DNA of 64,000 nt from GCA-2733415 sp965178655 (GTDB lineage: Bacteria; Bacteroidota; Bacteroidia; Flavobacteriales; Flavobacteriaceae). Within the stretch, counting starts at the first letter, position 1. The number at the start of each line of letters is the position of its first letter. Positions 1-7,737 of the stretch are shown here, piece by piece. The notes under the pieces are model-generated. The model made no database searches. It had not been told where the DNA came from and saw only the letters and a list, made by a program, of their open reading frames with translations. The stretch covers positions 372,001 to 436,000 of the forward strand of contig OZ238266.1 of the NCBI GenBank assembly GCA_965178655.1. Reading direction: 5' to 3'. Made by a program: the position numbers and the translations under genes.

Positions 1-2
1 AA

Positions 3-1166
3 ACCACAGCAAATTACCAGCAAGAATTTCGAAAAATATCTATGGATTTAGCCATGGTTAACTCTTGGGAGGAATGGAGTGAACTATACCAAAAACTCGT
101 TTATTGGGAAATTTCTCTTGAAAACATTGAAGATGCAGGCATGCAAGAAATATTAATTTCTCAAAAAGAAGACGCCAATAACGCTTTTTTTAAATTCATT
201 TCTAAGAATTACGCCTCATGGTTTAACAACAATGCCGATGCACCAATATTATCACACACATTATTTAAAAACTGGATTGCCCCAGAGATTAGCAAACAAC
301 CCACCTTGCTAATTGTAGTAGATAATTTGCGATATGACCAATGGAAAGCATTTGAGCCAGTAGTTGCTAACCATTATAAAAAAATTAAAGAAGATCCTTT
401 TTGTAGTATACTCCCAACAGCCACACAATACGCTCGAAACGCAATTTTTTCTGGGCTAACACCTGCAGACATGGCTAAACTACATCCCAATTATTGGAAA
501 AATGATACTGATGATGGGGGGAAGAATTTATTTGAAAACGAATTCTTAACCGCACAACTAAAACGACTAGGATTAAATATTACACATGAATACCATAAAA
601 TAACCAACCTAAATAATGGTAAAAAACTAGCTAAAAACTTTAAGTCATGTGCAAAAAACGATTTAACTGTAGTTGTATACAATTTTGTAGATATGCTATC
701 GCATTCTAAAACAGACATGGAAGTTATTAAGGAACTTGCTTCAGACGATAAAGCATACAGATCTCTAACACAAAGCTGGTTTAAAAACTCTCCGTTATTA
801 GATATTATCATACAAGCGCAAGCGCTGAACATGAAGCTAATTATTACAACCGATCATGGTACTATAAACACCTCTACCCCTACTAAAGTAATTGGAGACA
901 AACAAATTAGTGCTAACTTGAGATACAAAACAGGTAAAAGCTTAAGTTATAACAACAAAGATGTATTTGCTGTTAAAAACCCTAAAGAAATACATTTACC
1001 CAGTATCCATATGAGCAGTTCTTTTATATTTGCAAAAGGTAATTTGTTTTTTGCTTACCCAAATAATTATAACCACTATGTGAGTTATTTTAAAAACACC
1101 TATCAACATGGCGGTATATCTTTAGAAGAAATGATTATTCCTTTTGCTGTTTTAACCCCTAGATAA
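3..1166 (+). CDS. porX: PorX, T9SS response regulator with PglZ domain (5' end outside window)
   Basis: Only the C-terminal 387 or so residues are present; the reading frame is already open at base 3, so the ATG at 42 is internal and the N-terminal receiver domain lies upstream of the window. What is seen is a PglZ domain of the alkaline-phosphatase superfamily: VVDNLRYDQW, LPTATQYARNAIFSG (family nucleophile Thr and metal ligands), VYNFVDMLSHSK and the metal-binding ITTDHG. In the family, PorX is the response regulator that switches on type IX secretion genes together with the PorY kinase, and its PglZ domain is a phosphodiesterase acting on oligonucleotides. The ending GGISLEEMIIPFAVLTPR is typical of PorX C-termini. 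tsaE follows after 12 nt, probably in the same transcript. Assignment is firm for the family; the receiver domain cannot be seen. Confidence 0.9.
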   Translation, partial: TTANYQQEFRKISMDLAMVNSWEEWSELYQKLVYWEISLENIEDAGMQEILISQKEDANNAFFKFISKNYASWFNNNADAPILSHTLFKNWIAPEISKQPTLLIVVDNLRYDQWKAFEPVVANHYKKIKEDPFCSILPTATQYARNAIFSGLTPADMAKLHPNYWKNDTDDGGKNLFENEFLTAQLKRLGLNITHEYHKITNLNNGKKLAKNFKSCAKNDLTVVVYNFVDMLSHSKTDMEVIKELASDDKAYRSLTQSWFKNSPLLDIIIQAQALNMKLIITTDHGTINTSTPTKVIGDKQISANLRYKTGKSLSYNNKDVFAVKNPKEIHLPSIHMSSSFIFAKGNLFFAYPNNYNHYVSYFKNTYQHGGISLEEMIIPFAVLTPR

Positions 1167-1178
1167 TATTAAATATAA

Positions 1179-1592
1179 TTGAAAAAAACATACCATATAA
1201 CCGATCTTGCAAGTATTGCAAAAACAATACTTGACACAAACAAAACTCCTAAAACGATATTGTTTTATGGGGAAATGGGTGTTGGAAAAACAACCCTTAT
1301 CAAGGAATTAGCAAAGCAGCTTGGTATAACCGAACTAACTTCAAGTCCAACGTTTTCTATTGTAAATGAATACCAAGAAAACCAAAACACCATTTTTCAT
1401 TTTGATTTTTACAGAATAAATCATGAAGAAGAAGTGTACGATATTGGCATTGAAGATTATTTTTATCAAAATGCATGGTGCTTTGTAGAGTGGCCAGAAA
1501 AGATACCTAATTTACTGCCTGAAAACGCAATTAGCATTCAGCTAGATAAGAATAGTGACGGCAGTAGAAGCATTGAATTTCCTAGTGCTTGA
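1179..1592 (+). CDS. tsaE: tRNA threonylcarbamoyladenosine biosynthesis ATPase TsaE
   Basis: A 137-residue cytosolic P-loop ATPase that works with TsaB, TsaC and TsaD to make t6A at position 37 of ANN-decoding tRNAs. The Walker A loop GEMGVGKTTL lies at about residues 31-40, followed by the family signature SSPTFSIVNEY and VEWPEKIPNLLP. Length is usual for bacterial TsaE. The start is a TTG, chosen because it gives the normal N-terminus (KKTYHITDLASIAK) and no ATG precedes the Walker motif. It sits 12 nt behind porX. Its partner tsaD is in this window at 19.2 kb. Confidence 0.92.
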   Translation: MKKTYHITDLASIAKTILDTNKTPKTILFYGEMGVGKTTLIKELAKQLGITELTSSPTFSIVNEYQENQNTIFHFDFYRINHEEEVYDIGIEDYFYQNAWCFVEWPEKIPNLLPENAISIQLDKNSDGSRSIEFPSA

Positions 1593-1673
1593 TAAAAATA
1601 CTCTTAGCGTTTAATTGGTGCCAGTAAAAGATTTAAACCTTTGCTGTAATGCTGCTATTAAAAATAATCGTAA

Positions 1674-1693
1674 TTTAGTCGCAAACGACTAAA
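1674..1693. promoter_or_regulatory. Perfect inverted repeat abutting the ald start codon
   Basis: TTTAGTCG-CAAA-CGACTAAA is an 8-bp perfect inverted repeat ending 2 nt before the ATG of alanine dehydrogenase. It could be a protein operator or an mRNA hairpin that hides the start region. TAATTTAG at 1671-1678 resembles a degenerate flavobacterial -7 box. Function is inferred only. Confidence 0.55.
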
Positions 1694-1695
1694 CT

Positions 1696-2895
1696 ATGAG
1701 CAAGAAATCATCCCCTTTTTCTAAAGAGCAATTATTACCTCAGGAGGAAACATTAGCATTATTTAAAGAAAAAGACAATCTGTTTATAGGGATTCCAAAA
1801 GAGACGTCTTACCAAGAAAAAAGAGTCTGTTTAACTCCTGATGCAGTTGCTGCACTAGTGAGTCATGGTCATCGGATTATCTTAGAATCTAATGCTGGTA
1901 AACATGCTGGTTTTACAGACACAGAATACAGCGAGGCTGGAGCAGAAATCACTAACGATACTAAAAAAGTATTTGCTTGCCCCATTCTTTTAAAAGTAGA
2001 ACCACCATCATTATCAGAAATTGAACTTATTAATCCACAGACGCTTCTAATATCTGCATTACAATTAAAAACACAAAGCAAAAAATATTTTGAAAACCTT
2101 GCTCTAAAACGCATTACTGCATTGGCTTTTGAGTTTATTAAAGATGAAGACGGTGCCTTTCCCGCAGTAAGAGCACTAAGCGAAATTGCCGGAACAGCCG
2201 CCATATTAATTGCTAGTGAATTACTTGCAAATACTGCGAATGGAAACGGATTGTTATTAGGGAATATTAGCGGTGTACCGCCTACAGAAGTCGTTATAAT
2301 TGGTGCAGGAACAGTAGGTGAATTTGCCGCACGTTCTGCCATTGGTCTTGGCGCAAATGTAAAGATATTTGACAACTCTATTAGTAAACTTCGTTGCATT
2401 CAAACCAATTTAGGACAAACGCTTTACACCTCAACACTACAACCAAAAAACTTACTTAAAGCGTTGCGTAGGTGTGATATTGCGATAGGTGCAGTACGTG
2501 GAAAAAACAGAGCACCAGTAGTGGTTTCTGAACAAATGGTTTCTGAAATGAAACCCGGATCTGTTATTATGGATGTTAGTATTGACATGGGTGGATGTTT
2601 TGAAACATCTGAAGTTACTAGCCACACAGAACCTACCTTCAATAAGCATAATATTATACACTACTGCGTACCTAACATCCCTTCAAAGTACTCAAAAACA
2701 GCATCGAACGCTATTAGCAATATCTTTACACCTTATCTTTTAAAAATTGCAGAAGATGGTGGTGTAGAAAATTCTATTCGTTTTGATCGTGGATTGAAAA
2801 ATGGGTTGTACTTTTACCACGGCGTATTAACAAGCAAAGCTGTTTCCGATTGGTTCGGACTTCCGTATAACGATGCCAACTTGTTAATATTCTAA
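1696..2895 (+). CDS. ald: Alanine dehydrogenase
   Basis: A 399-residue NAD-dependent enzyme expected to interconvert L-alanine and pyruvate plus ammonium in the cytosol. The N-terminal half shows the family pattern IGIPKETSYQEKRVCLTPDAV and LLKVEPPS; the NAD-binding Rossmann loop IIGAGTVGEFAARSA is near residue 203; DVSIDMGGCFETS and HYCVPNIPSKYSKTASNAIS are strong alanine dehydrogenase / transhydrogenase-alpha signatures. The N-terminal extension of about 28 residues is usual for the Bacteroidota form. The ATG at 1696 follows directly on a perfect inverted repeat that may control expression. A small membrane protein gene follows after 23 nt, as is common in flavobacteria. Confidence 0.93.
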   Translation: MSKKSSPFSKEQLLPQEETLALFKEKDNLFIGIPKETSYQEKRVCLTPDAVAALVSHGHRIILESNAGKHAGFTDTEYSEAGAEITNDTKKVFACPILLKVEPPSLSEIELINPQTLLISALQLKTQSKKYFENLALKRITALAFEFIKDEDGAFPAVRALSEIAGTAAILIASELLANTANGNGLLLGNISGVPPTEVVIIGAGTVGEFAARSAIGLGANVKIFDNSISKLRCIQTNLGQTLYTSTLQPKNLLKALRRCDIAIGAVRGKNRAPVVVSEQMVSEMKPGSVIMDVSIDMGGCFETSEVTSHTEPTFNKHNIIHYCVPNIPSKYSKTASNAISNIFTPYLLKIAEDGGVENSIRFDRGLKNGLYFYHGVLTSKAVSDWFGLPYNDANLLIF

Positions 2896-2918
2896 CAACT
2901 TATTAATATTTAAAAAAT

Positions 2919-3290
2919 ATGAATTTTATACAACGATTTGGATACTACCTTGTAGGAATAGCGCTTGGAAGTATTGTTGTTTACTTTGTTTGGGGAAAAA
3001 AGAAAACAAGTTTTTGTTACTTACCCAACTGTCGTTTACTAAAAGATGTGCGATTAAAGAAAAGGGCTTTTTCTCCTCAAGTACAAGCACTTATTAATAA
3101 TAAATCTTTAGATACAGCTGCAATTACGGATGCCTATTTAAATGGTAATGTTGACTTTTCACGAAGCAACACCAAATTAAAATCATGTAAAACATACGTC
3201 ATTGAAAACAATTACTTAAATAAAACGTATGAGTTTTCTATTGAAAACTGCGACAGTATAGCTGTTGTTAAAAAAGTAGTTATACAATAG
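2919..3290 (+). CDS. DUF4258-type small membrane-anchored protein
   Basis: A 123-residue protein of unknown function. One N-terminal transmembrane helix (about residues 8-25, YYLVGIALGSIVVYFVW) is followed by a basic stretch GKKK, which predicts a single-pass anchor. A soluble domain follows that contains Cys residues (FCYLPNCR, LKSCKTY, ENCDS) and ends in a short beta-rich segment. The pattern resembles DUF4258 proteins that often follow ald in flavobacteria (recalled, not searched). It is probably co-transcribed with ald (23 nt gap). No catalytic motif was recognised. Confidence 0.7.
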   Translation: MNFIQRFGYYLVGIALGSIVVYFVWGKKKTSFCYLPNCRLLKDVRLKKRAFSPQVQALINNKSLDTAAITDAYLNGNVDFSRSNTKLKSCKTYVIENNYLNKTYEFSIENCDSIAVVKKVVIQ

Positions 3291-3384
3291 TTTAGTTTGA
3301 TAAAAAAATTGGAGGGGTAAAAATAAACACGTCTTTCATAGCAACTTAACCTCTCTGTATAAATGATTAAAATATGAACGCTAT

Positions 3385-3774
3385 ATGAAAAAAACGACAA
3401 TAATTTCACTTTTAGTTTTCATACTGACAGGCTGTGGTATTTTAATTCCTTTTCCTGAAAGTAAAAAATTTCCAACAACAACTTTTTATGTCAAAAATGA
3501 CTCAGATAAAACTGTAAATTTCAGTTCAACTATTGTCGTTTTTCCTATGTCAAGAGGGCCGCTAACCAGGTATTTTTCTGTTTCCCCAAAAGACAGTATT
3601 CTTGTTAGACAAATGCAGTTTATGAGAGATGCCGAGCCACAAAAATGGTTTCTTGAATTTAAAATATTCCCAATTGACAGTGTTAAAATATTTGACCCCA
3701 ATACACCTGAAAATTGGAAAAAATGGACTAACAACAAAGGAAGACCTTGTTACACCTTTTTAATAGCAGAATAA
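3385..3774 (+). CDS. Putative lipoprotein, function unknown
   Basis: 129 residues with a lipoprotein signal peptide: MKKTTIISLLVFILTGCG, with lipobox LTGC at about residue 17, so it is predicted to be lipidated and envelope-located. The mature part has no recognised domain; it reads like a beta-rich fold (TTFYVKNDSDKTVNF, a pattern often seen in Ig-like or DUF-type envelope proteins). It stands alone between the ald pair and the convergent proline dehydrogenase gene. No function can be assigned. Confidence 0.65.
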   Translation: MKKTTIISLLVFILTGCGILIPFPESKKFPTTTFYVKNDSDKTVNFSSTIVVFPMSRGPLTRYFSVSPKDSILVRQMQFMRDAEPQKWFLEFKIFPIDSVKIFDPNTPENWKKWTNNKGRPCYTFLIAE

Positions 3775-3814
3775 AAAGAGATAATCATTGCCGCGTATTT
3801 GCTTTTTACTAATG

Positions 3815-4981
3815 CTATATTTTTCTTCGCTTACGCTCTTCTTTTAACAAGTTTAGCTCTCTGGTAGTTTGCCCTGCTACCGATGTGTTTTCTTCTGCCC
3901 TACGAATTAGGTATGGCATTACATCACGTACTGGTCCGAATGGTAAATATTTAGCTACATTATATCCTGCTTTAGATAAATTATAACTAATATGATCACT
4001 CATACCGTATAGTTGTCCAAACCATACTGCTTCAGATGATTTTGAAAGCTTGTGCTTCTCCATAAGTGCCATTACCAAGTAAGAGCTTTCTTCGTTGTGT
4101 GTTCCTGCAAAAAGAGACAAACGATCTGTATGTGACAACATATATGCTATACCAGCATCAAAATTAACATCCGTAGCCTTTTTATCTGCACAAATCGGAC
4201 TAGTATAATCCTTTTCTAGCGCACGTTCGTTTTCTTTTTCCATATAAGCCCCTCGAACCAATTTCATTCCAATAAAAAACCCTTCATTAGTAGCCTGTTG
4301 GTGTAATTGTTCTAAGTAATCTAATCTATCCCAACGATACATCTGTAAGGTGTTAAACACAATGGCCTTTTCGGTATTGTATTTTTGCATCATAGTTGTT
4401 ACAAGATCATCAGCAGCGTCTTGCATCCAACTTTCTTCGGCATCAATTAGTAAGCGTACATTTTTTTCTTTTGCTAAAGCACATACAGTATCATAGCGCT
4501 GTACTACTCTATTCCATTCATCTTGCTCTAGAGCAGTTAATGGTATTTCTTCGCCTACTTTTTCATACAAGTCTATGCGTCCGAAACCTGTTGGCTTAAA
4601 CACTGCAAACGGTATTGCTTCTCTTTCTTTTACAAAATCTAATAATTTTATAGTCATTTGAAGTGCTGCGTCAAACTGCGCTTCATCTTCTTTTCCTTCT
4701 ACAGAATAATCTAGTACACTACACACTTTTTTAGTGTACATTTTATCAATAACTGGCAAGCAATCATCTTCTGAAACACCGCCACAAAAATGATCAAAAA
4801 CAGTTGCTCTAATTAACCCTTCGACCGGCAAATGTGCCTTAATTGCAAAATTTGTCATTGCAGTACCTATACGTACTAATGGTTCTTTTGCTATCATTTT
4901 AAACAAAAAGTAAGCACGTTCTAATTCTGTGTTCTTTTTTAACGAAAAAGCAACTTTTGTATTATTAAAAAGGGTGTTCAT
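3815..4981 (-). CDS. Proline dehydrogenase (monofunctional, FAD)
   Basis: A 388-residue monofunctional proline dehydrogenase that oxidises proline to delta-1-pyrroline-5-carboxylate and passes electrons to the quinone pool. The FAD-dependent (beta/alpha)8 barrel signatures are all present: LLIDAEESWMQDAADD, FNTLQMYRWDRLDYL, KLVRGAYMEKENERA, FAGTHNEES, and the C-terminal substrate-binding run KYLPFGPVRDVMPYLIRRAEEN. The separate P5C dehydrogenase of the pathway is not in this window. The gene is divergent from aroB with about 110 bp between the two starts. A TATTTTTG box (matching TAnnTTTG) lies on the minus strand 23-30 bp before its ATG. Confidence 0.93.
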   Translation of the reverse strand: MNTLFNNTKVAFSLKKNTELERAYFLFKMIAKEPLVRIGTAMTNFAIKAHLPVEGLIRATVFDHFCGGVSEDDCLPVIDKMYTKKVCSVLDYSVEGKEDEAQFDAALQMTIKLLDFVKEREAIPFAVFKPTGFGRIDLYEKVGEEIPLTALEQDEWNRVVQRYDTVCALAKEKNVRLLIDAEESWMQDAADDLVTTMMQKYNTEKAIVFNTLQMYRWDRLDYLEQLHQQATNEGFFIGMKLVRGAYMEKENERALEKDYTSPICADKKATDVNFDAGIAYMLSHTDRLSLFAGTHNEESSYLVMALMEKHKLSKSSEAVWFGQLYGMSDHISYNLSKAGYNVAKYLPFGPVRDVMPYLIRRAEENTSVAGQTTRELNLLKEERKRRKI

Positions 4982-5003
4982 TTGCTAGTATATTTGTACT
5001 ATA

Positions 5004-5011
5004 CAAAAATA
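5004..5011 (-). promoter_or_regulatory. Flavobacterial -7 box upstream of proline dehydrogenase
   Basis: Read on the minus strand this is TATTTTTG, matching the Bacteroidota -7 consensus TAnnTTTG. It lies about 23 bp upstream of the start codon. No convincing -33 TTG was found at the right distance, so the call is tentative. Confidence 0.35.
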
Positions 5012-5094
5012 ATTTATTTTTAATTAGCACCCTAACTTTTGGTATGGTATTAATAGATTATGTTACTTTGTTGTTTGTAGCAATAACATAAATT

Positions 5095-6156
5095 ATGAAC
5101 AATATTCAATCTCTAGATAGCGCTATTTATTTTGGTGCTTCTGCTTATAAGGCAATTAACAATTTACTTGCCGCTAAATTGTATTCTCGTATTTTTATAC
5201 TTGTTGATGACAATACCATAACGCATTGTTATCCGCATTTTTGTAGTCAACTAGCTACAGAAACTCCTATTGAAGTTATACAAATAAGTGCCGGAGAGCT
5301 ACACAAAAATATTGAAACATGCAGTGGAGTCTGGGAAACTTTAGCAGAATTAGATGCCGACAGAAACAGTCTTTTAATATCTTTAGGAGGTGGTGTTGTT
5401 ACAGACTTAGGTGGGTTTGTTGCCGCTACTTACAACAGAGGCATTGCACATATAAACGTCCCTACAACTTTGTTAGCAATGGTTGATGCTTCGGTTGGTG
5501 GGAAAACAGGCGTAGACTTAGGACAATTAAAAAACAAAATAGGTGTATTTAGTACAGCCGAAATGGTCTTAATAGATACGCAGTACTTACAAACATTACC
5601 CGCAAGGCAAATGCGTTCAGGCTTAGCAGAAATGTTAAAACACGGTCTTATACAAAGTGCTAAACACTGGTATAACATGACAGACTTATCGCAACTGAGC
5701 AGCGATGATCTTGAAGGGCTTATTTACGAGTCTATAACAATTAAAAATAAAATTGTTATTAAGGACCCCAAAGAACAAGGTGTTAGAAAAACATTAAACT
5801 TTGGACATACTTTAGGTCATGCCATAGAATCTTACTATTTAGATAGTAACAATCCGTTATTACATGGCGAATCCGTTGCTATAGGAATGATTCTTGCCAG
5901 CTATATCTCTACAAAAACTGTAGAACTAGATAATGATATTTGCAGACTTATTAAAAATGGGATATCTCAGCATTTTGAGAAAGTTACTATCTCAGAAAAT
6001 AAAATCACAGGCATTATTGATTTATTAAAATTCGATAAAAAAAATAGTCATGGTCAAGTAAATTTTGTGCTTTTAAAAGGCATTGAACAACCTGTTATTA
6101 ACCAACAAATCCCAACAAGTCTAATACACGAAGCGTTTGCTTACTATCACGAGTAA
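5095..6156 (+). CDS. aroB: 3-dehydroquinate synthase
   Basis: 353 residues; second step of the shikimate pathway, turning DAHP into 3-dehydroquinate with NAD and a divalent metal. NAD-binding GGGVVTDLGGF is near residue 98; VPTTLLAMVDASVGGKTGV follows near 123; metal-ligand regions are the conserved AEMLKHGLI, LNFGHTLGHAIES (about 236-248) and LLHGESVAIGM. Length is normal for bacterial AroB. The gene is monocistronic, divergent from proline dehydrogenase and convergent with the PrcB-like gene, whose stop is 2 nt away. Confidence 0.95.
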   Translation: MNNIQSLDSAIYFGASAYKAINNLLAAKLYSRIFILVDDNTITHCYPHFCSQLATETPIEVIQISAGELHKNIETCSGVWETLAELDADRNSLLISLGGGVVTDLGGFVAATYNRGIAHINVPTTLLAMVDASVGGKTGVDLGQLKNKIGVFSTAEMVLIDTQYLQTLPARQMRSGLAEMLKHGLIQSAKHWYNMTDLSQLSSDDLEGLIYESITIKNKIVIKDPKEQGVRKTLNFGHTLGHAIESYYLDSNNPLLHGESVAIGMILASYISTKTVELDNDICRLIKNGISQHFEKVTISENKITGIIDLLKFDKKNSHGQVNFVLLKGIEQPVINQQIPTSLIHEAFAYYHE

Positions 6157-6158
6157 AG

Positions 6159-6596
6159 CTACTCATTACTGATTGATAATAAAATAGGTTTAGCATTCTT
6201 ACTTGTTTTTACAATAACATAAGGCTGTGTAAGCATTGTTGTTACTAGCATGCCTTTTTTAGGAGCGGTTTTTTTAGCGTATACCTTTATTACATTTTCC
6301 TGACATTGTATTGCATTTACCGAAACGGCATATCCTCCTGTATTTTGTTGCCCCAAAAACACTACTATCACTTGGTCTTCTTTAAAATTAACTTCTGGTA
6401 TTTTTTCAATATTTACGGTATTATAAAAACTTACTAGCGATTTATAATCTGTAATTAGCTGAAACCCCTCTTCGGTTTGAGGACTTGTATTACCACTATG
6501 CAGTTCATGAAATACTAGTGACTTAATAGTGTTTTGTGTCTTTGTTGCATTACAACTTAACAGCAACATTACTAATAAAGAATATACGTATTTCAT
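6159..6596 (-). CDS. PrcB-family (protease complex subunit-like) lipoprotein
   Basis: 145 residues with an N-terminal lipoprotein-type signal (YSLLVMLLLSCNA, predicted lipidated Cys near residue 15). The C-terminal half carries the PrcB-C pattern: DQVIVVFLGQQNTGGYAVSVNAIQ followed by a beta-strand-rich tail ending in PYVIVKTSKNAKPILL. In dentilisin-type systems PrcB-like proteins assist an envelope protease, but here no protease gene is adjacent, so the role is unknown. The start is 10 nt downstream of the bshA stop on the same strand, so it may be co-transcribed with bshA. Confidence 0.65.
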   Translation of the reverse strand: MKYVYSLLVMLLLSCNATKTQNTIKSLVFHELHSGNTSPQTEEGFQLITDYKSLVSFYNTVNIEKIPEVNFKEDQVIVVFLGQQNTGGYAVSVNAIQCQENVIKVYAKKTAPKKGMLVTTMLTQPYVIVKTSKNAKPILLSISNE

Positions 6597-6606
6597 AAGA
6601 CTCTTT

Positions 6607-7734
6607 TTATTGTTTTAATAGCGTTTTATACAGTGTTTCATATTGTGCTACTACCGTATTTAACTCAAATTTTGATGCTCTTAATCTTGCTTGTGTCTTA
6701 AACTGTTGTAATGTTTCAGTATGACTTAAAATCTTTAACGCGTTTTCAGACATACCTGCTACATCTCCTACATTATTTAGATAACCTGACACACCTTGCT
6801 TATTTACCTCCGGAATGCCTCCTGTATTACTAGACACTACAGGAACACCTGAAGCCATAGCCTCTAAAGCCGCCAAACCAAAACTTTCGGTTTCTGAAGG
6901 CAGTAAAAACAAGTCTGACAAGCATAATATTTTTTCCACTTCATTACTTTTTCCTAAAAATAATACTTTTTTTGATATCCCTAATTTTGATGCAGTTGCC
7001 TCTGCCTCTTCTCGCTCAGGGCCATCACCTACCATTATTAATTTTGCAGGTATTTTTTTAGAGACGTTATAAAAAACCTGTAACACATCATTAATTCGTT
7101 TTACTGGTCTGAAATTACTAACATGAGTTATTATTTTTTCATTTGGCAGTGCTAGTACATGACGTTGACACGGCGCTTGATGATACGAATCATACTTGGC
7201 TACATCAATAAAGTTAGGTACTACTAGAATATCTTTTTTTACATCAAACAAACGTAAGGTATCTGCTTTTAGACTCTTAGACACCGTAGTAACAACATCG
7301 GAGTGATTTATACTAAAACTAACTGCGGGTTTGTAGTATGGGTGGCTTCCTACTAGTGTAATATCTGTACCATGTAAAGTGGTTACTATGGGGATATGAA
7401 TACCTTCATCTGCCAACATTTTTTTAGCCATATATGCTGCATAAGCGTGTGGTATAGCGTAGTGCACATGTAAAACCTCTAAGCCATGTAGTTTTACCAT
7501 ATCAACTAATTTACTAGACAATGCTAATTCATAGGGTTGATACTGAAATAGTGGGTATTCCGGAACACTTACTTCATGAAAATGAATTCCGGTAGCCAAT
7601 AAATCTAACCGCACAGGTTGACTATAGGTTATAAAATGTATTTCATGTCCTTTTTTAGACAAAGCAATACCTAATTCTGTAGCCACCACGCCACTACCTC
7701 CAAAAGTCGGATAACAAACTACGCCTATTTTCAT
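6607..7734 (-). CDS. bshA: N-acetyl-alpha-D-glucosaminyl L-malate synthase BshA
   Basis: A 375-residue GT4-fold glycosyltransferase that catalyses the first step of bacillithiol synthesis, joining GlcNAc from UDP-GlcNAc to L-malate. Diagnostic stretches: GGSGVVATELG near residue 12, VHYAIPHAYAAYMAKKM, TTLHGTDITLVGSHP, the C-terminal donor site ETESFGLAALEAMASGVPVVSSN with TGGIPEV. Length is as in the family. Bacillithiol synthesis is typical of Bacteroidota and Firmicutes. The start follows 3 nt after the stop of the upstream GH3 fusion gene on the same strand, so the two are probably one transcript. Confidence 0.93.
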   Translation of the reverse strand: MKIGVVCYPTFGGSGVVATELGIALSKKGHEIHFITYSQPVRLDLLATGIHFHEVSVPEYPLFQYQPYELALSSKLVDMVKLHGLEVLHVHYAIPHAYAAYMAKKMLADEGIHIPIVTTLHGTDITLVGSHPYYKPAVSFSINHSDVVTTVSKSLKADTLRLFDVKKDILVVPNFIDVAKYDSYHQAPCQRHVLALPNEKIITHVSNFRPVKRINDVLQVFYNVSKKIPAKLIMVGDGPEREEAEATASKLGISKKVLFLGKSNEVEKILCLSDLFLLPSETESFGLAALEAMASGVPVVSSNTGGIPEVNKQGVSGYLNNVGDVAGMSENALKILSHTETLQQFKTQARLRASKFELNTVVAQYETLYKTLLKQ

Positions 7735-7737
7735 TTT

